A stretch of DNA of 64,000 nt from Yamagishiella unicocca (Eukaryota; Chlorophyta; Chlorophyceae; Chlamydomonadales; Volvocaceae), in assembly GCA_003116995.1 (NCBI GenBank), contig BDSL01000036.1, forward strand, positions 186,001 through 250,000. Reading direction: 5' to 3'. Position numbers and translations under genes: made by a program. Below the pieces are notes generated by a model, which was given only the letters and a program-made list of their open reading frames with translations, was not told the DNA's origin and did not search any database. Position 1 is the first letter of the stretch. Each line of letters begins with the position of its first letter. Of the stretch, positions 1-10,121 are shown in pieces.

Positions 1-1091
1 TCGGTGCTATCGTTGTATAATCGTCTTACGTTTCACAAGTAACCCTCACAAAGGCGGTTCGCAGGCTCTGGTTTGAGGGATAAGGAGTCTTGCGGGCCCT
101 GTGTTTACGGCGTCGTTCCAATAGACATGTTTGGTTAAGCCCAGTGATGGGTGTTATGTGACGAAGACGTCCCTTATGTAGTCTGACGACAAGGCATTGC
201 AAGGTCGGTCTAGGCGCATTCGTTAAGGACTACATGACGCCTGGCCTTTCGTGGCATAGCCTTACCGCCCCTATGTGCAAACCAGGATAGATTGTAATCT
301 AAAGCATTGGCTTTCTGTTTGGATTGTGAGGAACTGGGGTAAAGTGACACCCGTGCAGTACTGGGGTAAAGTGACACCCAGCTGTGTGAAGCGTGCCGCC
401 GCTCCGGAGCCGTCGCTGAGGCAATTGTGTACGTGTTTCGCTCTTTTGCTCGTTCAGTGACGATGTCAAGTGGCATGGTGCCGATTCATGGACAGTTCTG
501 TGAGTTCTGCTGCCAAATCTGCGCGGGGTGTCCTTCTGAGTTGTTGCTTAGTTAAAACAAAATCAGGTACCACGTACCAAATCAGGTACCACGTCCATTC
601 ATTCATCAGTAATTTTGCCGAAAGGGACTCGAACTATGAGCCTGGATTCTGCCGTACAAAGTCTGAACCTGAAGTATTGTATCGTGACGAGACAGGGGCC
701 GCCTTTGCCTCATGGCAGGGCGTCCAACAGGTGCCTTTGCTAACGATGCCCATCAACCCAATAACATAAGATGATTAGTATATGTTGGCACGAACCCTCC
801 GTGGTTCCGTTCGCAACTGTCGCAGCACTACGCGCGGGAGCGCAATACGGCGCACGCCTCGCACGCTGCTCACACATGGGACCCCAGCCGTGGATCGCGC
901 CCATCCCCGCCCCGCCACCCACATCCCCGCTCGACTTCCCCTCCCCCCAGCGGTCTTCCCGTCGCCTACTAACCGGCATCACCACGCTGACATCACAGGC
1001 GCCAGAACCCTTAGCCCTCAGGCCCTAGCCCTCCTTCTGGCCCTAGCGCTTAGGCCCTAGCCCTATAGCCCTAGCCCCTTACGGCAGCAGG
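1..1091. other. Left edge without recognised gene
   Basis: No open frame here shows a recognisable domain or a convincing exon. It holds the region 3' of the minus-strand RNA methyltransferase, whose stop is at 1092-1094. Two small direct repeats are visible: a 20-bp copy at 333-352 and 360-379 (core CTGGGGTAAAGTGACACCC), and a 16-bp copy at 560-575 and 579-594 (core ATCAGGTACCACGT). A CCCTAG-rich stretch lies at about 1018-1080. Confidence 0.5.
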
Positions 1092-4000
1092 TCAAACAGC
1101 CGCCCTGCTCTCCAGCACAACAACCGTCTCCACGTGGTCCGTGTGCGGGAACATGTCCACCGGCTGCACCGAAACCAAACGGAACGCCGCGCCGGGGCCG
1201 TTGCACAGGCGGTCCAGGTCGCGCGCCTGCGTGGCCACGTTGCAGCTCACGTACACCACCCGCCTGGCGCCGCTGCGGCTGAGGAACGCGGCCGCGTCGA
1301 CCGACAGGCCCCCCCGTGCCGGGTCCACCACCACCACATCGGGCGCAACCCGCGGCGGCGGCGGCGGCAGCTCGTCCTCAGGCGACTCCACTGTGTCGCT
1401 GCCCTGCAGTGACTGCGACTGCGACTGCGACTGCAGCTGCGACATCAGCAACGGGTCCAGGCGCTGGAGATCGTCCACATCGGCGCATACGAACGAGGCG
1501 TTGTGGATGTTGTTGGCGGCGGCGCTGAGGCGGGCGTCGGCCACAGCCGACTCTGCACGCGCCCGGGGAATACGGTGCAGGGGCGGCAAGGGGGGTGAGG
1601 GGCGCCGGCAGGTGGGGAGCAAGCGCAGCCGTCCCCGCGACCAACGAAACTACCTCAACCGTATGGAACGACGGATCGCGCTGTGGAGGCGGTTGAGGTA
1701 GTTAAGGTAGTTGCTGCAGTGGTTGGTGGTGGGGATGCCTGATGTAGTGGACGGCACGCGGCTCCGAAGCCTGCCCCCAAGCGGCCATCGTCCGCCCACC
1801 GGACGTCGTACACTGGTCACTGCGTCATCGCCCCCCAGCCCGCACATCGTCCGCCCCCATACACACTACGGTACCTCCCTCGCCTCCCCAGTACTCACGT
1901 ACGCCCTCGACGCCCACCACGCGATGACAGTCTGCCGCCAGGCTGAGCCCGATGGTGCCCGTGCCGCAGTACAGGTCCAACACCGTGTCTACGGCACCCG
2001 GCCGCAGCGCCGCCGCCTTCCGTACAACGTCGTACAGCACCTCCGCTTGGCGGCTGTTCGTCTGGAAGAACGACTTGGGCGAGATGCGGAATGTCAGACC
2101 GCACAAGGTGTCGTGAATGTACGAGTTGCCGTACAGCAGCACCTCCGAGCCGCCCTCGGCGCCGCCATCGGCGAAGCCGGTGAGGCTGTCGCCTCCGTCG
2201 TCGTCGCCGTCAGCGGCGGCGTCAATATCGCCGTCAGGCGATGGCGCCGGCGCTGTTTGGGCGTCTTCGGGTGCCGCCGGCGCTTCGCCAGCTGCCGCAG
2301 GGCCGCCGCTGCGCGACCGGCGCGAGTCGTCGCGACCGCTGCGGCTCCTGCTGCTGCGCTGGACCGACGGCGGAGCGCGAGGGGGAGGCAGCGGGCGCGC
2401 AGCCTGCTGCGCAACGACGCTCGCCTGTGCGGTGGCGGTTTCAGGGTTTTACGATTTGAAAAGGACGTTACGGTTTGAGCATAATGAGAGCACCACACGA
2501 TGCTGACACGGGATTTACCCCAGGTACACGGCGGGCGGGGAATCACGGCCAGACAGGCCCAGGCCGGTGCACTTGGTTGGAGCGCACCCAAGACTTCCAT
2601 TCGCGCAGTTTGAAATGCCTCCAGCTGTCATGCTGCCCTCCGGCTCTCCGCCTCCGCCGTATGCGCTCGTACGCGGCTCATGGGGCTCTCCCCATACAAT
2701 CCGTCCCCGCCCCCGGCTCCTGCTTCCCGCCCTCTCCGGCTGCGCCTTCCCGCCCCCGGCCCCGGCTTCCCGCACACACCAGCTGGGGGAACTCGCGACC
2801 CAGCGCGTCCGCCACTGGCTGCAGCAGCTGCGCCCCGGACATATCGGTGATGCCAAACACCAGCATGAACTCCTCTCCGGCCGCGCCGGCCGGCGTGGCG
2901 GCCGGGCGGGAGGACGATCCGGGTGCGGGCAGGCCGCTGCCTCGCCGAATGATGAGATGCTTCAGGAAGCCCTGCAGTGCCATGACGGGGGGGGGCGCGC
3001 GGGAGGGCGCAGGGAGCACGGAACAGGGAGTGGGTGTGCGGGGGCATTACGTACACATTGACTACCGCCACAGTGGGATGCATGGAAGTCAGGGTGGCAA
3101 AGTGCGACTCCACTCCATGGCACCGCCTCCTGCCGCGAGTGCTGCTGCTGGCACTGCTGCTTGCTGGCACTGCCAGCATCGCCCTCCCCAGTGAAAGGAC
3201 AAGCAGGTATCTTCCGGTATGGTGCCTCGGGCACGACTGACTAGGCTCTCCCACGCGGCGATCTGAGGGGCAAGGTAGCCCTGGCGGAGGCCTCAGTCAG
3301 CAGCACGCGCCATCCAGGCAAGGCAAGGCCCACATGAGGATGACCCAGGGGGCCAGGCGCTGCGCGCGCGTACCTTCACCGCCCGGCTGTTGTACGGCAT
3401 CAAGCCATGCTCCGAAACCAGCTCCGACACACGCGCCAGCAGCGCGTTCGCGACGGAGCCCTGTGTGCGTGTGAGCGCCGGCAACCGGGGGTTGGAGGCG
3501 GGTTGGAGGCGGGTTGGAGGCAAGGATGGAGGCGGGGCGGGTAGTACGACACCGAGACGGATGTGCGAAAGGAGGGATGGTGGTGGTGGTGGTGGTGGTG
3601 GTGGTGGTTCGCGGAGATGGTGGTTTCTTGAGTGGCAGCGGAAGGCCCCCAGTAGACCGGGGACTCGCTTGTATTGTGGGGCTTAGTGCCACACCACGAA
3701 GCTGTGAAAATCGACACCCGCCACGGCAACAAGGATATCGCAGGCGGGAGCTGTGGGGGACCACGGGTTTTACCCACCACCCACCCCCCTGCAGCCCCCT
3801 CTGTCCGCACCTGCAGCTCGCAGCCATGCCCCACCACCGGCAGCACCACGTTGACGCTGCCCGGCCGGAGGAAGCCCAGCGCCGGGCTGCGGGGCGCAGG
3901 GAGGGCGGGTGGAAGATGAGCTGGGCTGACAGCGGTGCCAGGGAACACGCCGATAGGCTCTTTCGCCAACCACGTGTTGCCGGTCGCAAGCTCTTTTGCC

Positions 4001-6815
4001 CCGGAGCCCTGGGCTTTAATTCCAGCGCCTACGGCATCTTACCATGGGCGCCGTGACGATGCGTTGACGTGCGCCCTACCGTGTGGCCTGCTCTACCGTG
4101 TGGCCTGCTCTACCGTGTGGCCTGCTCTACCGTGTGGCCTGCTCTACCGTGTGGCCTGCTCTACCGTGTGGCCTGCTCTACCGTGTGGCCTGCTCTACCG
4201 TGTGGCCTGCTCTACCGTGTGGCCTGCTCTACCGTGTGGCCTGCTCTACCGTGTGGCCTGCTCTACCGTGTGGCCTGCTCTACCGTGTGGCCTGCTGCCC
4301 CCTAAGCCCCCAGGCGCATTCACGGCTGGGTCGCCTCACCTGTCCACATAGCGGTCGGTGCTCGGCACCCAGCAGCGGGTGCTGAAGTGGAACATCATCT
4401 GCAGCCGGACCAGCCGGCGGCGAGAGTGGGCGGGGGAATGAGGCACGAGTGGGCGGGGGAAGGAGGCGAGAGTGGGCGGGGGAAGGAGGGGAGGGTGGGC
4501 GGGGGAAGAAGGCGAGGCGGGGGCGGGGGAAGGAGGCGAGGCGGGGGCGCGGGCGGCTGCGCCGGTATGGGCAAGGCAGGCGGGGGCGAAATGCTGCTGG
4601 ATGGCTGGGACGCCTCAGCTGATGCCCTGTCTCCAGAGGTAAGGCACGCCCTTACCGGGGGTCCGTCGCCGCCACACCTTTGCCTCTAGCACTCACCCAC
4701 CATCCCTGTCCCCGGCCGCTCCTCGCCGCTGTCACGACCCATTTCGTGTCGGACAAGCCACGTGCTAGTCCCCCATCCGGCGTCCCAGCCTCACCTTGTT
4801 CCGGTAGGCCCAGGGCTCCCGGCACCCCACTGTGGCCGCCACGCCCCCGCCTTCGGCCGCCAGCTGATCCAGGGAGGGTCCCAGGCGGCCCACTCGGCGC
4901 AGCGTCTGCTCCACCTGTACGGCAGCGCAAGGTGGTGTGATGGCGCCGTGCAAGGGGCGGGGGAGATTGCAAGGAAAACCGGGGTCAGGGAGGGGGATGA
5001 GAAGCGCGCGGCACGGAACGGGGCCCGTAGCCTGGCCTCTGGCCTTTCATTTTGAGGCAACGACAGGCAGGGCGTCCGGCTTTTTAGTAGGGGAAGCTGG
5101 TGGCGTAGATGCGCCGCCGTATTGACTGACGTGCGGAGCCGCTGCTCGTCCGAACCGGCCGGTGGCGGACCATCCAGTGCCTCCCGCCGCCTCCCACCGC
5201 CCAGTCGCGCCTGTCACCCTTCCCCCAGCTGTGCTCTCTTGTATCGCCTCTACGGACTTCCTCCCTAGCCCACCCCACCCGCACGGTTTTTTTCTGGCAT
5301 CCACGGGTCTTCCTCGAAACCCGCACCTGGTTGCGCTTCTCCACCAGCTGCGCCTCGTATTGCAGGCTCTGCAGCGTGCAGCCGCCGCAGGGACCGAAGT
5401 AGGGGCAGGGCGGCGGCACCGCGTTGTTGTGGGGGCTGATGCTAGATAGCTTGCGGGCCTCAGCATAGCCTGGAGCGCCGGGGGCGGCGGGGCGGGGCGA
5501 GGCACTAGGCTTTAGGCGGATTGGTCGGGTTGTTTGTTGGTTGCGCTGTGAGTTGGAGAGGAAGAGTTCAGAGGTGCGAAGGACGCCTCCCGGGCTCCCC
5601 ACTGAGCGCAGGCCACCCACCCCTCTTGACGGACACCACCTCAGCCAGCACCCGCTCCCCCGGCAGCGTCCGCTCCACCAGGACCACGAAGCCGGTGGGG
5701 GGCAGCAGGCAGACGCCCTGTGTGGCAGTTGACCGTTGGGAGTTGGAGGTTGGCGGTCGGGCGGCAGGAGGGTCGAGCGCGAGGGCGAGAGGTCAAGGCG
5801 GGCGGGCGCGCCGCCTAGGGTGAGGCAGCGGCGGCGGCGCCGCCTAGTTAGCCAAGATTGCCATTCCCCAAGAACGGCTCTGTGGCATTCATCTCTGACG
5901 TCTAACCGGCTTGAACAGGGAACACGCGATGTGGGTCAGCAACTTCACATACACACGCGCCTCCGGCATGTCCTCCCTTCCGCCATCTGACTGCCCGCCT
6001 CCGGCTCCATCCGGTGGCCCACACCAGCCCCTCCCGCCTCCCGCCTTCCGCCTCACCCCTGTGTCAGTATATACGGGTGCCTCGCTACCCTATCCCGCCC
6101 CCTCGCGACCCACCTTGCCCTCCAGCGCCAGCCTCGCGCACTCCAGCTCCACCTGCTGGCCCACCTGGACCGGCAGGTTGGCCAGGACCTGCTGCGACAG
6201 CTGCTGCTGCTGCCGCTGCGCCGCCGCAGCCTCGCTGTCCTCCGGCCGCCTCCGCTGCTGCTGGGACGAAGGGCCGCGGCCACGACCGCCGCCGCGACCG
6301 CCGCCGCGGCCACCGCCGCGGCCACCGCCGCGTCCGCGGCCTGAGCTTTCGCCACGACCACGGGCATAGCCTTCGCCACGACCACGGCCAGAGCCCTCGC
6401 CGCGGCCACGGCCAGAGCCTTCGCCGCGGCCACGGCCAGAGCCTTCGCCGCGGCCACGGCCAGAGCCTTCGCCGCGGCCACGGCCAGAGCCCTCACTACG
6501 GCCAGAGCTTTCGCCGCGATCAGCGGGTCTAGACTCTCTGGCTCGATCGCTGACCGCCTGAAGCGGCGGTGGCTGTGGCCGCGACGACCGACGGAAGAGC
6601 CCCAGATGCGGTTGTAGCGGCCCCTCCATGGAGCAGCAAGGAGGGAAAGCATGTGCGGCAACGGGCTGAGGCTGCCCAACCGCTGGGCCTTGCAGCGGGC
6701 GCGCCGTTCGGTACGCATGCCGAGGCGGCGCCGACACGCCGTGAGCAATGCCTCCGTTTAGTGACTGCAGAGAAGTCATTGTGCCGACTCCAAAACCCCC
6801 AGTGGAACCTAGCAT
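1092..6815 (-). CDS. RlmD/TrmA-type tRNA/rRNA 5-methyluridine methyltransferase (TRAM + Fe-S), 10 exons
   Basis: SAM-dependent enzyme expected to methylate C5 of a uridine in tRNA or rRNA. Exons from the 5' end: 6815-6114, 5717-5621, 5469-5327, 4914-4795, 4398-4340, 3886-3811, 3460-3374, 2971-2780, 2424-1899, 1552-1092. They join in phase to about 820 residues. The N-terminus looks like a presequence followed by an RG-rich repeat tract. The TRAM domain spans roughly 205-275. An Fe-S motif CPYFGPCGGC (C288, C294, C297) plus C396 matches the four-Cys cluster of RlmD. The SAM loop is DLYCGTGTIG (about 642-651), followed by VVDPARGG. The catalytic motif is VSCNVAT (Cys near 771) and the terminal general-base motif is HTDHVET (Glu near 809). 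The usual SCNP is SCNV here. The family is secure; substrate, organelle and exact start (6815 or internal Met at 6779) are inference. An acidic/SR-like linker of about 75 residues precedes the SAM fold. Confidence 0.85.
1648..1703. repeat. Inverted repeat in last intron of the methyltransferase
   Basis: A perfect 14-bp inverted repeat has arms AACTACCTCAACCG at 1648-1661 and its complement at 1690-1703, separated by 28 bp. It sits inside the intron between exons 1899 and 1552 and could form a hairpin in the pre-mRNA. Confidence 0.75.
3572..3608. repeat. GGT trinucleotide microsatellite
   Basis: A run of about twelve GGT/TGG triplets in an intron of the methyltransferase gene. It creates a spurious poly-His frame on the minus strand and poly-Val/Gly frames on the plus strand. 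Confidence 0.85.
4076..4302. repeat. 17-bp minisatellite, 13 copies
   Basis: The unit GTGTGGCCTGCTCTACC recurs every 17 bp from 4081 to 4285 with no visible variation until the last copy, which diverges after GTGTGGCCTGCT. It lies wholly in the methyltransferase intron between 4339 and 3887. Because 17 is not a multiple of three and the unit has no stop in any plus frame, it yields long spurious open frames in all three plus frames. Confidence 0.95.
4425..4556. repeat. G-rich minisatellite, ~21-bp unit
   Basis: About six imperfect copies of a unit built on GAGTGGGCGGGGGAAGGAGGC. It is intronic in the methyltransferase gene, between exons 4795 and 4398. Copies differ by point changes and by short G-run length differences. 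Confidence 0.8.
5283..5322 (+). repeat. Dispersed short repeat, copy 1
   Basis: About 40 bp beginning ACGG-T(7) and containing CATCCACGGGTCTTCCTCGA, nearly identical to 8157-8195. This copy is intronic in the methyltransferase, immediately beyond the 5' splice site that follows exon 5469-5327. Confidence 0.8.
6376..6515 (-). repeat. 24-bp coding repeat encoding (RGRGEGSG)n
   Basis: Five near-identical 24-bp units in exon 1 of the methyltransferase encode RGRGEGSG on the minus strand. They are followed by GRGGGRGGG-type residues down to about 6270. The tract resembles RG/RGG boxes that bind RNA in other proteins. Its function here is inferred only from composition. Confidence 0.85.
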
Positions 6816-7162
6816 TATCTGTGGTATGGCACCTCCTCTTAACGTCCGTGGGTCACGGACAAGTCCGAATGGAAGGTTTGAGCAATACCCGTCCTCAACA
6901 TTTACTTACTGTAAGTTTGAGGAGGATGCGAGATGACCTCGTTTGTGGTCGTGGGTGGATGCTTTCTTTCATTGTGGCCGTATGCTCGGACTATGAATTG
7001 TGTAAATCCATTCCACAAATCCGGTCACCATAACATTTGTTTACTGTAGCCACAGTCGTTTTCTCATACTGGTAGACACTGTGTAATATATCAATCGGCG
7101 AATCCGCAAAAAGACGTCCTTCAAAGCCCCAGTTAACTGCCCCGAACGATCCTTCCGTCGCA

Positions 7163-8098
7163 ATGCTGGGCATGGGCTTCCCACTGAATGGAGGACCTTC
7201 TGTTCCTCCAGCCTTTCAAGGCTCAAGGGCGTCATATGTCGCCCTCGCGGCCATTACAACGTTGGGCCTGGCGCTTCTTACTTCTATTTGGGCTTCTGAT
7301 GTCTCGGGTAGCACCGCAGTGATGGGCCTCTTTGCCGTTTACCTCGCTTCAAGCGAGCTGCTGCTGCTGGTGCGTAACTGACGCGCGAAAGATGCAACAG
7401 GTGCCCTTGCATATTCTCACTTACCTGCGCATCTTTTGCAGTACGCCGTCTTCAGCCCCGCATCAGTGGTTATTGACATTATCCGTCTCGCTGTGAGCAC
7501 GCATGGTGTGCGTGGGCGCGGTTGGCTCATCTTCTTTACAGTCTGCGAGATGGCAGCCAAGGTGCGTGGCAGCGTCATGCGGTGTCTTTCGTGGGACAAC
7601 GTATGGGCAGCTTGCGTATGAGCTCGGGATCAATCGTACTTGCCTGTCAGTTGTAGCTTTGGTAGGAGTACAGGGCGAGGGGGAAGCCAGGGGAAGGAAG
7701 CGGAAGGTAGGGGTGGCCGCAGTCGCAGCCGGTCGTGAATATGCGCCAGGACCAATACTTTACCTCACAGAATCTGCCATCCTGAGTCTTGCCTCCCTCG
7801 CATGTTGTCCTATGCGCTGCTGGTGCTTTGCGCGCACTTGGGTACCTACAAGATCCTTCATCCCGCCAACTAACACCCCTCCTGCCGCGCCCATTCCTGT
7901 TCCGAAACCACGCTGCAGCTCGCCGGTGGCGTGATGGCTTGGTCTCTGCACCGCTCGGCGGGACAGGGGGAGATGCCGTACCAGCCTGTCAGCCAAAACG
8001 CGGGCGGCGGCAGCGGCAGCGCCGGTGCGACGCAGGGCTCGTACGGGCGCGTGGCACCCAGCGACCCCTTCGCCGCCTACCAGCCCCCCCAGGTGTGA
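7163..8098 (+). CDS. AGTRAP-like small four-helix membrane protein, 3 exons
   Basis: Exons 7163-7369, 7442-7561 and 7919-8098 are all phase 0 and give 168 residues, close to the roughly 160 of animal type-1 angiotensin II receptor-associated protein. Four hydrophobic segments are visible: YVALAAITTLGLALL, VMGLFAVYLASSELLLL, FSPASVVIDIIRL, and one formed across the second junction (GWLIFFTVCEMAAK then LAGGVMAW). The soluble tail ends with APSDPFAAYQPPQV; the DPFA element and the position of the D-I-(I/V) helix match the AGTRAP family. The role in algae is unknown; in animals the protein controls receptor internalisation. The family call rests on topology, length and these short matches, so it is moderate. 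The next gene lies tail to tail about 2 kb downstream. Confidence 0.7.
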
Positions 8099-10121
8099 CG
8101 CCCTCGGACAGCTCCCCCCCAGTTCTCCAGCATGCATCTTAAAACGTCTTTCCTAAACGGTTTTTTCTCGCATCCACGGGTCTTCCTCGAAACCCCACAC
8201 GGAGACGGGGAGTCATAGCAGAGTCAGTCAAATTTTGACACTGTTTACAACTTTTCCGTTTACCGTTGTTGCGCCTGCTGGTGATGATCCCACGCCGCTG
8301 GAGGGCGAGCCCAATCTGCGCACCGGCCGGGCGCTCCGTTAGCTTGTAGCATGCGTCCGCATGAGGTCCGGGGGCTGAGCTGGCGGGAAGGCGGCGGCAG
8401 GCGGGGTGTCGTGCATGGGAGCCGTGCGGGGCGGGGCTTGCTCTAGCGTTACCGGAGCGTGCAGTGGCCGCGGTGTCCGTCCGCCCTCAGTCCCCCCACC
8501 CCCGCGTCATGCACTCATGCCCGAGCCATGCCGTGCTTTAGTCATCTAAACACGAGCCCTGCTTCCCTTGCGCCTGTCCGCGCTGTCAGGCCGAGGGGCT
8601 CAGCCAGCCGATATCCTCCGCGTACCAGCCCTTCCCCTCGAGCCAGCCGGCGGGTGTAGCGCACGCTTAAAGGCCGCGGGACGGATCAGCCGCAGCTGCA
8701 GCCGGGCCCATGTGCTGAGACGTGCTGTGTCGGCGACATAGGGACGTCAGTACCTGCCGTTCCACAGCCGCTGGGGGGAGCTGGGCGTTGCTCGAGGAAG
8801 ATGGGAGGGGGCATGGAGTCACTAGGTGCTGGTTAGGCTCCCAACTCGATGCAGCAGGGGCTGTGGCAGCTCGTTGGGTCGAGTAGCAGATGCGGCTGCG
8901 ACGTGCTTTCGCTGCTCGCCGCATAGCTGCAGCTGCTGCACCAGCAGCAGCAGGGGCTGTTCCACGCTGGTGGAGGTTGGTGTCGACATGATGCACGCAG
9001 CAGGACGACGGAGCAGCGAGGAGTGAGGAGGGGAACACCTCGGAGAGGCGCTGAGGCGAGGACGCCTGCATCTTAGTAGGGCCCGGGGTGGCCGGGCAGT
9101 CCCTTGTTGATGGTCGCAGCATTGATGGCTTCGGACCGCTTCGCCGCAGTGCCGAATTTCGCCGGAGCAGGTCAGACGATTGAAGCAGGTTGCTGCGGCG
9201 GACGTTAGGTACGCACGTTGATATGACTTCTTGAGGCGGAAAGTGCTCAAGAACGGACAGCTAGGAAGACTGCACAGCGCAAGTCAGGAGGCCTCGAATA
9301 GCCGTGATTGGGCCCACACGCCCACGGTGTCGGGGTTTAGGCAACTCGCCCATAACGGGTACCGCTATGGTGCACTGGTCGATGGAAAGCATTCGCACAG
9401 ACGCGCCGTACGATGCGGTGTGCTGGACGTGTTGGTACCGCCGCCTACTGGCTAATCTTGAAGGGCTGTGGCGGCAGCCGAGGTGGTATGGGGCTGTATG
9501 GGAAAGGTTGTGCAGGCCGCGGAAATTGTCACTGCTTACATCGGCAGCAGGACAGCCCCGATGGGAGGTATGTAGGCCGCGGGAATCGCTGGCGGACCTT
9601 GGTAGGCGCAGGGCCGGGGGAGGGGCCCAATTTCAATCTTGGCGCCAAAATGAATCCAAGTTCGTTCTGATGACGCGACGCTTCGTTTTGTCCTTGTACG
9701 GTGTCCTTTGTAATCGTGGTGGAAGGAGGCGCAATGACGTTGGCTGGTTGCTCCTGCTGCAGACGGCACCACCTCCACCAACTGTAAGTTTTCGTGCCCG
9801 GTTTCGAAGCTGCCTGAACGAGACCGGGAGTATTCCTGCCGCCTGATCGCTGATCCACTCCGGCCGTGCGGGATGTATGCCGACACAGGTTCATTAACGT
9901 ATCGTCGCCTTGGCCCTCCTGCCCTGCATAAACCTACCCCTCCCCTATCCGAATACACCTCAACCTGCCTTAACCGCCATCGGACGTCCCCCGCCGCGGC
10001 CTCCCAACGACGCACCTCGGCCCTGAGACGAGCAGGAAGACATAGGTTTCACTTACGCCCGGGGGCCACCCACCTGCCACACCAAACCCCACAAACTCCA
10101 CGTTCATACCACAGCTCGATG
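8099..10121. other. Convergent intergenic region, no recognised gene
   Basis: This lies between the 3' ends of the AGTRAP-like gene (plus) and the dCMP deaminase gene (minus) and should hold both 3' UTRs. Open frames at 9304-9846 (plus) and 8822-9250 (minus) show no domain, no splice support and Arg/Pro/Ser-rich shadow-like composition. TGTAA-type poly(A) candidates occur at 9536-9540 (minus) and near 9708 (plus). A copy of a dispersed short repeat starts near 8157. Confidence 0.5.
8157..8195 (+). repeat. Dispersed short repeat, copy 2
   Basis: Matches 5283-5322 over about 39 bp, including the T-run and the core CATCCACGGGTCTTCCTCGA. It lies about 60 bp after the stop of the AGTRAP-like gene. 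A weaker relative (ACGGGTTTTCCTTGCAACCC) is seen near 61780-61805. Confidence 0.8.

Noticed and set aside
1018..1080. Telomere-like CCCTAG/CCCTAA-type stretch
   Set aside because: Irregular, short and without a fixed unit; it lacks the exact algal telomere repeat.
3400..3969. Minus-strand frame with a run of ten or more His
   Set aside because: Translation of the intronic GGT microsatellite in the wrong frame.
4076..4302. CRISPR-like array
   Set aside because: Head-to-tail repeats have no spacers, and the same holds for the 31-bp and 50-bp arrays. The host is a eukaryote.
7771..7884. Extra exon of the AGTRAP-like gene encoding LSYALLVLCAHLGTYKIL
   Set aside because: It looks hydrophobic, but joining 7561 directly to 7919 keeps phase 0 and gives the expected fourth helix and length; no in-phase donor follows this segment.
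8822..9250. 142-residue minus-strand open frame
   Set aside because: Low-complexity Leu/Gln/Arg/Pro composition without a recognised family or conserved feature.
9304..9846. 180-residue plus-strand open frame
   Set aside because: No domain, no plausible start context or splice partners, and the composition of random GC-rich sequence; it lies between two convergent gene ends.
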